Shown here: positions 22,198 through 29,485 of the stretch, piece by piece | How positions within the stretch are numbered: the stretch's first letter is position 1 | Layout: every line of letters starts with the position of its first letter | From: Thalassobacterium sedimentorum | GTDB lineage: Bacteria; Verrucomicrobiota; Verrucomicrobiia; Opitutales; Coraliomargaritaceae | Direction of reading: 5' to 3' | Length of the DNA stretch: 64,000 bases | Assembly: GCF_031127905.1 (NCBI RefSeq) | Contig: NZ_JARXIC010000017.1 | Span: forward strand, 1 to 64,000 | Made by a program: the position numbers and the translations under genes | Notes under the pieces: model-generated | What the model was told of the DNA's origin: nothing | What the model saw: the letters and a program-made list of their open reading frames with translations, nothing else | The model's database searches: none

Positions 22198-22350
22198 ATG
22201 TATCGCCGCATTACAATCCTCCTCGCACTGGCCTTTTGGGCACTTTCTATGACTGGCTGCTTCGACAGCAACCCAGACGAACAATCCGTACCTTGGAGTC
22301 GTCCAGCAGACTGGGAGCAAGGCGCACCCGGCTTCGGCGGAGGTTACTAG
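22198..22350 (+). CDS. Small lipoprotein, 50 residues
   Basis: The ATG at 22198 opens a 50-codon frame ending TAG at 22350. The product has a basic start (MYRRITILLALAFWALS), a lipobox MTGC with Cys20, and a short polar tail (VPWSRPADWEQGAPGFGGGY). Signal peptidase II processing would leave about 31 residues on the lipid. A strong terminator follows within 25 bases, which supports it as the last gene of a real transcript. Function unknown. Confidence 0.72.
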   Translation: MYRRITILLALAFWALSMTGCFDSNPDEQSVPWSRPADWEQGAPGFGGGY

Positions 22351-22370
22351 ATAGTCGCCCCCTCAAATTT

Positions 22371-22408
22371 CAAAAAAAACTCCATCCATAACGGATGGAG
22401 TTTTTTTT
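22371..22408. terminator. Rho-independent terminator (bidirectional)
   Basis: Stem ACTCCATCC / GGATGGAGT with a 5-base loop, preceded by an A-run and followed by TTTTTTTT. It would stop the plus-strand lipoprotein transcript and, read the other way, the accA transcript. Confidence 0.9.
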
Positions 22409-22419
22409 AGGCAGTGCCT

Positions 22420-22448
22420 TCCGGGGCAGGCACTGCCTGTCCCGGAAG
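22420..22448. repeat. G+C-rich inverted repeat
   Basis: TTCCGGG-CAG / CTG-CCCGGAA arms around the palindromic centre GCACTGC form a second stable hairpin just past the terminator. It has no T-run and no known role; it could be a REP-like unit. Confidence 0.5.
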
Positions 22449-22501
22449 CAATCACGATACGATCTCACACGTACGATCTCACTAGGCCGAATTAAGCCGA
22501 A

Positions 22502-23482
22502 TTAGGCCTCCATTGCAGCAGAATCAGCATATTCACCCAAATTACGGAATCGCTGATACCGATCCTCAAGAAGTTTTTCAGTGCTCTTCTTCTGCAGCTT
22601 AGCAAGTGAATCAACAATCGCTGTCTTTAAATTTTGGGCTGCTACTGCATAATCACGATGCGCCCCCCCCATTGGTTCATCAATCACACGATCAACCACT
22701 CCAAATTTTGCGAGATACTCAGGGCTAAATTTAAGGGCATCCGCCGCCTGCGGTGCCGCAGCGCGGTCTTTCCATAGAATCGCCGCACAACCCTCCGGAG
22801 AAATCACTGAATAGTAACCATTCTCCAGAATCATAACCTCATCGGCCACCGCCATGCCTAAGGCACCGCCACTGCCACCTTCACCAATCACAATAGTCAC
22901 TATCGGTACTTTTAAGGCACTCATATCACGGATGTTCACAGCAATCGCCTCAGCTACATGTCGTTCTTCAGCTCCAATACCAGGATAGGCGCCAGGTGTA
23001 TCCACAAACGTCACCACTGGCATCCCAAACTTTTCCGCCATCTCCATCAAGCGCATGGCTTTGCGATAGCCTTCCGGATGCGGACAACCAAAATTCCGTT
23101 TCAAATTCTCGCGTGTATTGCGCCCCTTCTGCTGGCCTAAGACCATGACAGATTCCCCATTCAGAAAAGCGGGTCCCCCCACAATTGCCGCATCCTCACG
23201 AAAGCGACGATCCCCGTGCAACTCCTCGAAATCAGTAAAGATCATGTCAATATAATCGAGCGAATACGGACGCTTCGGATGGCGCGAAAGTTGCACGCGC
23301 TGCCAAGGCGTTAAGTTGGAGTAAATCTCCATCTTGGTTTTATCGATCTTGGCCTCAATAGCCTCAATCTCACTCGTCACATCCACCTTGGACTCCTTCG
23401 AGACCTGGTTGAGTGTGATCAATTGTTTTTCAAGCTCGCGCAGCGGCTTTTCAAATTCCAGCGTATAAGTAACGTCTTCCAT
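22502..23482 (-). CDS. accA: Acetyl-CoA carboxylase carboxyltransferase, alpha subunit
   Basis: This subunit, with AccD, transfers the carboxyl group from biotin to acetyl-CoA for fatty-acid synthesis. At 326 residues it is typical. Motifs are YTLEFEKPLRELEKQL at the N-terminus, LSRHPKRPYSLDYI, VTFVDTPGAYPGIGAEERHV and IGEGGSGGALGMAVAD for the oxyanion holes, and ISPEGCAAILWKD. It precedes, on the same strand, no recognised acc gene; accD is elsewhere. The TPR gene upstream (23883-23527) is separated by 44 bases. Confidence 0.96.
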   Translation of the reverse strand: MEDVTYTLEFEKPLRELEKQLITLNQVSKESKVDVTSEIEAIEAKIDKTKMEIYSNLTPWQRVQLSRHPKRPYSLDYIDMIFTDFEELHGDRRFREDAAIVGGPAFLNGESVMVLGQQKGRNTRENLKRNFGCPHPEGYRKAMRLMEMAEKFGMPVVTFVDTPGAYPGIGAEERHVAEAIAVNIRDMSALKVPIVTIVIGEGGSGGALGMAVADEVMILENGYYSVISPEGCAAILWKDRAAAPQAADALKFSPEYLAKFGVVDRVIDEPMGGAHRDYAVAAQNLKTAIVDSLAKLQKKSTEKLLEDRYQRFRNLGEYADSAAMEA

Positions 23483-23526
23483 GTGTATCAGGATTTAGGT
23501 GTTAAGATTCCGAGCTGTCAATGCCT

Positions 23527-23883
23527 CTAAATATCATCCTGCTGTGGCGGCGACTTCAACTCATCCTTCCACCCAAGCATGCGTGCCTGTGCTCCAAAGT
23601 GCTCCGCTCGATCCTTATCTCCACGCTCGACCCAAATGCGGGAGAGACTGGTATTAATATGAATATCATCTGGACATAGCGCGTGCGCCCGTTCGCCTGC
23701 TTGTAATGCGGCATCATAATCCCCTTCCGCGAAATAAATCTCGGTTAAGGCATGCCAGACGCCAAAACAATCGGCATGCGCCTCAGACAGTGCTGTCAGC
23801 TTGGAAATCGCTCCCACACCGTCACCCAAGGTGAAATCCAGTGTGGCGTCATCTATTTGATCTTGAAGAGAAGTGTCGCTCAT
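23527..23883 (-). CDS. TPR-repeat protein
   Basis: This is a 118-residue soluble protein with two to three tetratricopeptide repeats (FGVWHALTEIYFAEGDYDAA, ALQAGERAHALCPDDIHINT, SLSRIWVERGDKDRAEHFG). There is no signal peptide. Such repeats mediate protein-protein contacts; the partner is unknown. It may share a transcript with accA. It is divergent from the zinc-ribbon gene at 23947. Confidence 0.72.
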   Translation of the reverse strand: MSDTSLQDQIDDATLDFTLGDGVGAISKLTALSEAHADCFGVWHALTEIYFAEGDYDAALQAGERAHALCPDDIHINTSLSRIWVERGDKDRAEHFGAQARMLGWKDELKSPPQQDDI

Positions 23884-23946
23884 AGTCGCTTTTGTGTTGC
23901 TCTAGTAGTGAGCCTGTTTTGTCTAGCGAAGAGAGATACCGCACTT

Positions 23947-24651
23947 ATGGCCGACCCGCAAATCGAAAAGCTTCTAATTGTTCAAGACCGCGACGTCGCG
24001 GTGCAAAAAATTGAACAAGAACTCGCCCGCATCCCTCAAGAGCGTAGTGCTCTTGAGGCGAACATAACCGCTGAAACAGCCAATATTGAAGCAGCAAAAC
24101 AGGCGCTCAAAGAAAAAGAGGTTGAACGCAACGAGCTGGATACTGAAGTCAAGGCCAAGGAAAGCGCCATTGCCAGATTCCGCACTCAGCAACTGGAGGT
24201 TAAAAAGAACGATGAATATCGCGCCCTGACCACCCAGATTGAGCAAGCTGAAAACGAGATTTTAGAACTCGAAGAACGTGAAATTGAACTCATGCTAGAG
24301 ATTGACACCACTCGTGAAACTTTTGAAAAGGAAAAGGCCACGATTGAAGCCCGTATTGCCGAGCAAAGAGTGCAAATTTCTCAACTAGGTGATCGAGAAA
24401 CCAATTTAAAAGCCTCGGTCAAAGAGGCTCAAGCTGCGGAGCAAATTGCACGCAAGGACACATCAGAGCAGTACCTCGCTCACTACGACAGAGTCAAAAA
24501 ACTCTGCAAGCGCCCCCCTTACGTCGCACGCATCGAGGCTCACAAATGTGGCGGCTGCCACCTACGGGTATCCAATGAAGTGTCCAGTGGTGCACTCGTC
24601 GCCGGTGAGCCACACTTCTGCGATCAATGCGCCCGAATCGTGTACGCTTAA
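23947..24651 (+). CDS. Coiled-coil protein with C4 zinc ribbon (CT398-like)
   Basis: This 234-residue protein has a long helical hairpin of coiled coil (residues about 5-180) followed by a C-terminal C4 zinc ribbon: KCGGCHLRVSN and FCDQCARIV, with CxxC pairs. The layout matches the zf-RING_7/CT398 family, which is linked from memory to sigma-54 or flagellar/type III partners in chlamydia; in other bacteria the role is unclear. The ATG at 23947 is chosen because the upstream in-frame extension from 23752 crosses the divergent TPR gene and has no family match. Confidence 0.8.
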   Translation: MADPQIEKLLIVQDRDVAVQKIEQELARIPQERSALEANITAETANIEAAKQALKEKEVERNELDTEVKAKESAIARFRTQQLEVKKNDEYRALTTQIEQAENEILELEEREIELMLEIDTTRETFEKEKATIEARIAEQRVQISQLGDRETNLKASVKEAQAAEQIARKDTSEQYLAHYDRVKKLCKRPPYVARIEAHKCGGCHLRVSNEVSSGALVAGEPHFCDQCARIVYA

Positions 24652-24812
24652 AGAGCCTCATTGTCTTAGCGGTGATTTCAGCTTAGACAAGCTGCTGCTG
24701 GTTCTTAGTGTATCAGGAATTTAATCAAACAAGACACCATATCCGTAGTGCCGAAGCCTCGGCCACTCCCCTGAAACTCAAAATACGCATTGAGACTATA
24801 GATATAATCACC

Positions 24813-25496
24813 TCAGCCTGTCAGCAGACTAGCCAGCGTCAACCAAACGCCGATGCCGATTAACAAGGCTGCTGTGACCCAGAGCAATTTCTTCTGCACG
24901 GCTTGTAAGCCGCCCAGCAGTGCGCTGGCCTTGCGGGTGCTGAAGACGATGACCAGCGCGATGATCCCGACCGGGAGCGAAGTGCCCAAACCGTAAAGCA
25001 AGACCGGCACGGGAGGCAGGGACGATTCCAGTGACAGTGGAATGAGTGAGCCGAAAAACAGGGCTGCGGAGACGGGGCAAAATGAAAGGGCAAAGATCGC
25101 ACCGATCATGAATTCGCCCAGCAGTCCCCAGCGGGACAAGCGTTCGGTGGTGGCGGCACTGCCGAGCTTTAATTCGAAGGGCAAGGGCAACCAACCGACT
25201 ATCGCCATCCCCGTCAAGATGAGTAAGGGACCGATAAAGGGGCCGATTCCGTTACGCAGAAACGCCGACAGCCCGGGCATGGAGCTGAGCCCTCCCAAGA
25301 GGATAAGCGCCAAGGCCAGATAAACAATCATCCTGCCGAGGGTATAAGCAAGCGCGCCCAGCACTGCGTATCTTTGATTACCGACCTTTCGGCTGAGCAT
25401 TGAGATGGCGGCCACATTGGTCGCCAAAGGACAGGGGCTGACCGAGGTCACGATCCCGAGCCAAAGCGCGGTGAAGCTGGATATCAATAAAGCCAT
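24813..25496 (-). CDS. ArsG-like efflux permease of the CcdA/DsbD family
   Basis: This 227-residue inner-membrane protein with about six hydrophobic spans is the last gene of the arsR-led operon. Two conserved Cys-Pro turns, TSVSPCPLATNVAA and LSFCPVSAALFFGS, are typical of CcdA-like proteins that pass thiol redox signals or move thiol-bound substrates. It matches the group known as ArsG, which in Shewanella exports reduced aromatic arsenicals. It is 9 bases after the arsF-like gene. Family assignment is good; the actual substrate here is inferred from context. Confidence 0.78.
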   Translation of the reverse strand: MALLISSFTALWLGIVTSVSPCPLATNVAAISMLSRKVGNQRYAVLGALAYTLGRMIVYLALALILLGGLSSMPGLSAFLRNGIGPFIGPLLILTGMAIVGWLPLPFELKLGSAATTERLSRWGLLGEFMIGAIFALSFCPVSAALFFGSLIPLSLESSLPPVPVLLYGLGTSLPVGIIALVIVFSTRKASALLGGLQAVQKKLLWVTAALLIGIGVWLTLASLLTG

Positions 25497-25505
25497 AACC
25501 TTGGA

Positions 25506-26000
25506 TTAGATTGTTTTCGGTAGCACTTCGCGGATACCGGCATCGAGATAATCCTTAAAACTCTCGGGCTCATTTAAGTAGGTCCACACATCGTCCATGC
25601 GCTGCCAGCGGACTTGTTTCGAATCGGCTGATTCTTTGGCGATGACCACGGTTTTAAAGGAGAGCTCATAGTCTTCGACGTAGTGCTTGTTTTCCGGGCG
25701 GTCGATGTTGTGCGTTTCAAACACCAGTGCGCCGTCAGCGAGCGCATCGGCAAAGCGCTCGTTTAAGGTTTCACGCGTGAGGGCTTCGATCTTTTTACAG
25801 GAGATGCAACGCACGTCGGAGGTAAAATAAGTGACCGTAATGCGTTCGGATCGCACCGGCGCTGAAGCGACTGCATCCTCGGCGGCCGTGACTGTCGGCT
25901 CAGGGCTGACAGACGGCGCCGGCTGCAGTTTTTGGTAAATACCCGCGCCTATGCCCAGGAGAACCAGCAATAAAAGTAAGCTTTGTAGAATACGTTTCAT
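25506..26000 (-). CDS. ArsF-like periplasmic thioredoxin-fold protein
   Basis: This 164-residue protein has an N-terminal membrane anchor or signal (ILQSLLLLLVLLGIGAGIY) and a thioredoxin-like domain with CxxC in TSDVRCISCKKIEALT. The following pattern (ALVFETHNIDRPENKHYVED, then YELSFKTVVIA) is that of the family annotated as ArsF. In Shewanella, ArsE and ArsF are linked to reduction of nitro-aromatic arsenicals and ArsG to efflux. It lies between the arsE-like and arsG-like genes with gaps of 7 and 9 bases. Confidence 0.76.
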   Translation of the reverse strand: MKRILQSLLLLLVLLGIGAGIYQKLQPAPSVSPEPTVTAAEDAVASAPVRSERITVTYFTSDVRCISCKKIEALTRETLNERFADALADGALVFETHNIDRPENKHYVEDYELSFKTVVIAKESADSKQVRWQRMDDVWTYLNEPESFKDYLDAGIREVLPKTI

Positions 26001-26007
26001 GGCAGCA

Positions 26008-26241
26008 CTATTGGAGCATTTGTTTTAAATCTTCCGCAGACGGAACCTTGCCTGCGACTTTGACCACTCCGTCCACTACCATGGCAGGGGTGATCATGAC
26101 GCCGAAATCAGCAAAGCGCATCATATCGGTGACCTTCTCGATGGTATACTCGATACCGAGTTCGCTGGCAGCCGCTTCGGCCGCTACGGTGAGTTGATTG
26201 CATTTGGCACATCCCGTGCCGAGGATTTGTATTTGTTTCAT
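26008..26241 (-). CDS. Small thioredoxin-fold protein (ArsE-like)
   Basis: This 77-residue redox protein has MKQIQILGTGCAKCNQLT with the CxxC site, and VMITPAMVVDGVVKVAGKVP carrying the cis-Pro loop. It belongs to the thioredoxin_3/redox-active disulfide protein 2 group. In arsenic and copper loci such proteins pass electrons or metalloid between partners. It is 27 bases after the permease gene and 7 before the arsF-like gene, so it is inferred to be the ArsE member of the set. Confidence 0.78.
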   Translation of the reverse strand: MKQIQILGTGCAKCNQLTVAAEAAASELGIEYTIEKVTDMMRFADFGVMITPAMVVDGVVKVAGKVPSAEDLKQMLQ

Positions 26242-26268
26242 AATATGTCCTGTTTGAGTTGCGGATGA

Positions 26269-27567
26269 CTAAGAAAAAAGGAAGCCGTAGATCCAGCCGC
26301 TGAGGGTGGCCATGGTCACCACCAAGCTAACGTAGACGGTGGTCTTCTTGGGCCCGATGATGGAGTTGATCACCAGCATGTTGGGCAGACTCAGCGCGGG
26401 GCCCGCCAGTAGCAGCGCCAACGCAGGACCGCTGCCCATACCGTTGCCAAGCAGGCCTTGCAGAATCGGGATTTCAGTGAGCGTTGCGAAATACATGAAG
26501 GCGCCCGCTAAGGAGGCAAACAGGTTGGCTCCCAGTGAGTTGCCTCCGACCGACTGGCTGATCCACTCCGAAGGGATCAATCCCTCCGCGCCTGGCCGAC
26601 CGAGTAAGAGTCCTGCCACCAACACCCCACCCAGTAAGAGCGGCATGATTTGTTTGGTATAAGACCAGGTCTGCTCAAACCATTCCCCCGTCTCACCTTT
26701 TTGGCCCGCAGTCATCCAAACCAGTCCCAGCACCCCGGTGAACACCGCCCAAGTCGCATGTCCCTGCGTGAGTATCGCAACCAGAGCGACCGCAGCAATA
26801 GTAAGGCAGACACGGAGACCCGAGACATGCATCCAACGCCAGAGCATCCACATAAACAGCAAGGCAAAGGCCGAACTCAACCACCACTTGATCGCATAGA
26901 CCGCGCCAAAGAAGCCGGCATCGTTCGCGCCTCCCCAATTGGCAAAAACCAAAATGGCCACCATACTGGCAAAGAAGGCAGCCGTCTGCCAGAGCGGGCG
27001 CGCCGCCTCGTCGTCCGGCATGGCTACTGCCGCGGCCGCTTTTTGCTGCTCCTCCTTGCGAAAGAAGAAAGCCATCAATAAACCGATCAGCACACTAAAG
27101 CTCACCGCGCCAATCGCCCGGGCCAATCCAATCTGTGCGCCCAATACCTTGGCAGTGAGGATGATGGCCAGCGCGTTGATCGCAGGCCCGGAATAAAGAA
27201 AGGCCGTGGCTGGCCCCAGCCCCGCGCCCATACGATAAATCCCCGCAAACAAGGGAAGCACCGTACAGGAACAAACCGCAAGGATGGTGCCCGAAATCGC
27301 ACCGAAGCCATAAGCCAGCGGTTTGGGGGCCTTCGGCCCCAAGTAGCGCATCACTGATGACTGCGAGACAAAGGCCGCGATGCCGCCCGCTATCCAAAAT
27401 GCCGGCAAAAGACAAAGCACGACGTGCTCACGCGCATACCACTTGGTCAAAGCCAAGGCTTCCGTGACGGAGTGATCAAAGCGAGCACTACCCACCGGAA
27501 GAAAGTAAAAGACCAGAAAGATCGCGCCCAAATAGGCGGCGATTTTATATTCAGTTTTAGCATTCAT
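26269..27567 (-). CDS. ArsP-like permease (DUF318/ArsP_1)
   Basis: This 432-residue protein has about ten membrane spans. Hallmarks are AVCSCTVLPLFAGIYRMGAG with the paired Cys, and FLYSGPAINALAIILT, both as in ArsP_1 permeases that export trivalent organoarsenicals. The second half repeats the pattern (ATLTEIPILQGLLGNGMGSG, ALALLLAGPALSLPNMLVIN). A hydrophilic His/Glu-free linker with EEQQKAAAAVAMPDDEAARP lies near residue 180. The ATG at 27567 (MNAKTEYKIAAYL) is preferred, because the longer frame runs into arsR. It sits 44 bases behind arsR. Confidence 0.82.
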   Translation of the reverse strand: MNAKTEYKIAAYLGAIFLVFYFLPVGSARFDHSVTEALALTKWYAREHVVLCLLPAFWIAGGIAAFVSQSSVMRYLGPKAPKPLAYGFGAISGTILAVCSCTVLPLFAGIYRMGAGLGPATAFLYSGPAINALAIILTAKVLGAQIGLARAIGAVSFSVLIGLLMAFFFRKEEQQKAAAAVAMPDDEAARPLWQTAAFFASMVAILVFANWGGANDAGFFGAVYAIKWWLSSAFALLFMWMLWRWMHVSGLRVCLTIAAVALVAILTQGHATWAVFTGVLGLVWMTAGQKGETGEWFEQTWSYTKQIMPLLLGGVLVAGLLLGRPGAEGLIPSEWISQSVGGNSLGANLFASLAGAFMYFATLTEIPILQGLLGNGMGSGPALALLLAGPALSLPNMLVINSIIGPKKTTVYVSLVVTMATLSGWIYGFLFS

Positions 27568-27578
27568 ATTACTATTAC

Positions 27579-27593
27579 GCGAAATAGCGAAAT
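27579..27593. promoter_or_regulatory. Direct GCGAAAT repeats between arsR and the permease
   Basis: GCGAAATAGCGAAAT is a tandem of the same 7-mer that forms the palindrome upstream of arsR. It lies 12 bases before the permease start, so it could be a second ArsR site. Confidence 0.5.
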
Positions 27594-27611
27594 AATGGAT
27601 TAAAAAAAGTT

Positions 27612-27917
27612 TCAGTTCTCCATGCTGTGGCAAGCGCAGTCCGGTTGGACCCTTTCGGCATCCTGCTCCAGGCAAGCGATGAACTGACTCACGCAGGGCA
27701 GACTCAGTCTGTAGAAAACCTGCAGGCCGCGTTTTTCATCGGTCACAATGCCCGCCTCCTTGAGCACCGAGAGATGACGCGATACTGTCGACCAGCCCAG
27801 GTCCACACTTTCGACCAAATCGCAGACACATTTCTCGCCCTCGCCTAAGAGTTTGACGAACTGCACCCGAGCCGGATGGCCTAAAGCTTTGAACACATCT
27901 GAGGTGGAATTTGACAT
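27612..27917 (-). CDS. arsR: ArsR-family metalloid-responsive repressor
   Basis: This 101-residue winged-helix repressor has the ArsR metalloid site in GEKCVCDLVESVDL, with the Cys-x-Cys pair on the helix before recognition, then STVSRHLSVLKEAGIVTDEK. Further Cys residues occur in LPCVSQFIACLEQ and the tail DCACHS, more than in the simplest ArsR proteins. It heads the operon that continues with the arsP-, arsE-, arsF- and arsG-like genes. Metalloid binding would release it from the palindrome at 27930-27949. Confidence 0.88.
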   Translation of the reverse strand: MSNSTSDVFKALGHPARVQFVKLLGEGEKCVCDLVESVDLGWSTVSRHLSVLKEAGIVTDEKRGLQVFYRLSLPCVSQFIACLEQDAERVQPDCACHSMEN

Positions 27918-27929
27918 TGCACTACATTA

Positions 27930-27949
27930 ATTTCGCAAGAATGCGAAAT
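27930..27949. promoter_or_regulatory. Candidate ArsR operator
   Basis: ATTTCGC-AAGAAT-GCGAAAT is a perfect 7-bp inverted repeat with a 6-base spacer, 13 bases before the arsR start. The half-site recurs at 27579-27593. SmtB/ArsR sites of this TTCGC type are known. Confidence 0.75.
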
Positions 27950-27999
27950 AGTCAAGTTACATTTTAAATTTTGCGAGTAATCTCAGAATTTTATTAGAT

Positions 28000-28108
28000 G
28001 ATCCGAAAGGCTAGCCTCCTGCTTTGCTCTGCAAGCGATGTCGGAGCAATCGAAACTAAGTTGCGGGGCCTATGAGCCTCTCCCCGGTTCTGAGAACCGA
28101 GGCCACCC
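28000..28108. repeat. MITE-like dispersed repeat, copy 3 (degenerate)
   Basis: Matches the reverse complement of the interior of 12314-12462 in blocks: ATCCGAAAGGCTAGCCTC, then GAAACTAAGTT, then CCCCGGTTCTGAGAACCGAG. It carries no terminal repeats and has about 30 extra bases inside, so it is an old decayed copy. It is next to the tRNA-Tyr integration hotspot. Confidence 0.6.
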
Positions 28109-28131
28109 AAGAGAGCTCTAAATCTCAGCAT

Positions 28132-28187
28132 CACTAAAAAAGGCCGCCCTTGCGGACGGCCTTTAAAGTGGTGGTGAGAGCCGGATT
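28132..28187. repeat. 56-bp direct repeat, left copy (old tRNA-Tyr 3' end scar)
   Basis: Identical over 56 bp to 28292-28347. It contains the minus-strand tRNA-Tyr 3' end followed by its G+C-rich terminator (arms AAAGGCCGTCC / GGGCGGCCTTT). Beyond the repeat the tRNA match stops, so this is a scar, probably of an earlier integration or duplication at the same site. Confidence 0.75.
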
Positions 28188-28291
28188 GGTTTTGCGACGC
28201 AAAATCTCTGCGAGATCCCCCTCCGGGGGCCCCATCTCCAGTCGCTGCGCTCCTTTCGTCGAACCAGCGCTGGTTCTTCATCCGTTCTCAC

Positions 28292-28347
28292 CACTAAAAA
28301 AGGCCGCCCTTGCGGACGGCCTTTAAAGTGGTGGTGAGAGCCGGATT
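28292..28347. repeat. 56-bp direct repeat, right copy, with original tRNA-Tyr terminator
   Basis: Second copy, 160 bp from the first. Its minus-strand hairpin (28297-28326) with T-run is the likely original terminator of tRNA-Tyr before the element inserted. It overlaps the attachment core at 28329-28354. Confidence 0.75.
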
Positions 28348-28354
28348 CGAACCA
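28329..28354. other. attL core
   Basis: 26 bp identical to 33413-33438. It is in the same reading frame as the integrase core (GESRIRT), and the frame stays open to the right. Confidence 0.85.
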
Positions 28355-28542
28355 TCTCGCAGAATAAGACAAACACTTGTAAGTCAACGAATAGCAAAAC
28401 AATCGAACCCCCTCGGACTGATATAGGGACTGATTATGCCTTAAACCGCGTTGTCAGTGCATGGGATAGCCTGCCTCATTCGCTGAAGGCTGCAATTCTG
28501 CTTATCGTTGAATCATCGGAACAGAAAGGCTCCGATGTCTAA
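28355..28542 (+). other. Detached 3' end of the integrase gene (62-codon tail)
   Basis: In the frame set by the attL core (GGT GAG AGC CGG ATT CGA ACC), codons run open from 28354 to a TAA at 28540-28542. The sequence ends DYALNRVVSAWDSLPHSL, then KAAILLIVESSEQKGSDV, which looks like genuine protein (amphipathic W..LP..LK.AIL.IV). In the integrated state it has no start codon. In the excised circle it would follow residue 434 of the integrase and make a 496-residue protein. The stop overlaps the rep ATG (ATGTCTAA). Confidence 0.75.
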
Positions 28543-29485
28543 CCTCGAAAATGAAACAGGTGTGCAGGTCCGTCCCTACACTGCGCCCTCTTGGGTAACG
28601 CCTCGCGGTGTGATTCTGAAGCAACGAGAAATCGAGCGTAAAGGCCTGCCAGTGTTTAAGCACTGCCTATTCATCACGCTAACAATCCCCGACTCTGTAT
28701 CATCGCCGAAGAAAGCTTACGAGATCGGCAAAGACCGTTTGCGGCGTTTCCTCGCTCGGTTCCGCAAGGCAATCGGGCATGACTTCCCTTGGGCTTGGAA
28801 ACTGGAATTTCAAGAAAACGGCTATCCGCATTGGCATCTAATAATCGGTTACAAGAAACGGATTCCTAAGAACGTCTTCCGCGATGTCTGCGGCTCAATC
28901 TCTCAATGGTGGGGATTAGGCATGACTAACATTCAAAGGCTCCGTCGCAAAGAATTCAGCTACCTATTCAAATACGTGTCAAAAATCGCCTCGGGCGATG
29001 GCGACGAAGAAGCGGGTGTTTGCCTGCCTGCGTGGGTGCTTGACTACAAGACAGTCAGAAAGGACGGGCGCCCTTCTGCTGGTATTCGCTTTTGGCAAAC
29101 TGGCGGCGGTTTCTACACGAAGCAAAAAGAGCCGAAGAAGCAGGAACAGACAGAGCAACAAAGCTCACGCGTTCCCTACACTCTGCGCGAACAAATTCAA
29201 CTCTGGTCACGAAAGGCTGTCGCCTACCGAAAGGATTTTTTCGGCAACTATGCCGCCTCGAAATATTTCTACTTCAAGCGCCCTTTTGGGCAATCCGCGC
29301 AAGCGATCATTTTACAGCTTCTCAATGCCCAGGTGGCACCCATTGAGAATGCTTTAGTATTCAGGTGCCATCTAAACCAACTAAAGAAAGAGATACCAGA
29401 ATGGACACTAAACAAGATAAGGCAGCTACTGCCACCACAACACTACCAGTTAAACCAACAGACGGTTTGTTTCTCCGTGGACTAG
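28535..29485 (+). CDS. HUH-type rolling-circle replication initiator (Rep)
   Basis: This 316-residue protein is a single-strand nicking and replication initiator. Motif I is FITLTIP (about 46-52). Motif II is the HxH of YPHWHLII (His99, His101). Motif III is FSYLFKYVSK with Tyr143, Tyr147 and Lys150, as in two-Tyr Rep proteins of ssDNA phages and rolling-circle plasmids. The ATG at 28535 is chosen since it overlaps the detached integrase stop; an upstream ATG at 28508 is possible. The C-terminal part is basic and Gln-rich. In the circle it would be translationally coupled to int; as integrated it has no obvious promoter. Confidence 0.85.
   Translation: MSNLENETGVQVRPYTAPSWVTPRGVILKQREIERKGLPVFKHCLFITLTIPDSVSSPKKAYEIGKDRLRRFLARFRKAIGHDFPWAWKLEFQENGYPHWHLIIGYKKRIPKNVFRDVCGSISQWWGLGMTNIQRLRRKEFSYLFKYVSKIASGDGDEEAGVCLPAWVLDYKTVRKDGRPSAGIRFWQTGGGFYTKQKEPKKQEQTEQQSSRVPYTLREQIQLWSRKAVAYRKDFFGNYAASKYFYFKRPFGQSAQAIILQLLNAQVAPIENALVFRCHLNQLKKEIPEWTLNKIRQLLPPQHYQLNQQTVCFSVD

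Noticed and set aside
23752-23946. N-terminal extension of the zinc-ribbon protein
   Set aside because: The extension crosses the divergent TPR gene, has no family match, and a good ATG exists at 23947.
24652-24812. RNase P RNA gene after the zinc-ribbon gene
   Set aside because: The gap is only 161 bases and the conserved GAGGAAAGTC core is missing.
28173-28292. A second tRNA gene between the 56-bp repeats
   Set aside because: GGTGAGA and TCTCACC frame the segment like an acceptor stem, but there is no anticodon arm or T-arm and it is too long. It is treated as scar sequence.
28000-28350. CRISPR array
   Set aside because: There are only two repeat copies, at 160-bp distance, explained by tRNA 3' ends and terminators; no cas genes are seen in the window.
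27979-28402. Short minus-strand ORFs across the repeat region
   Set aside because: They read through the repeats and tRNA scar with low-complexity translations and no start-site support.
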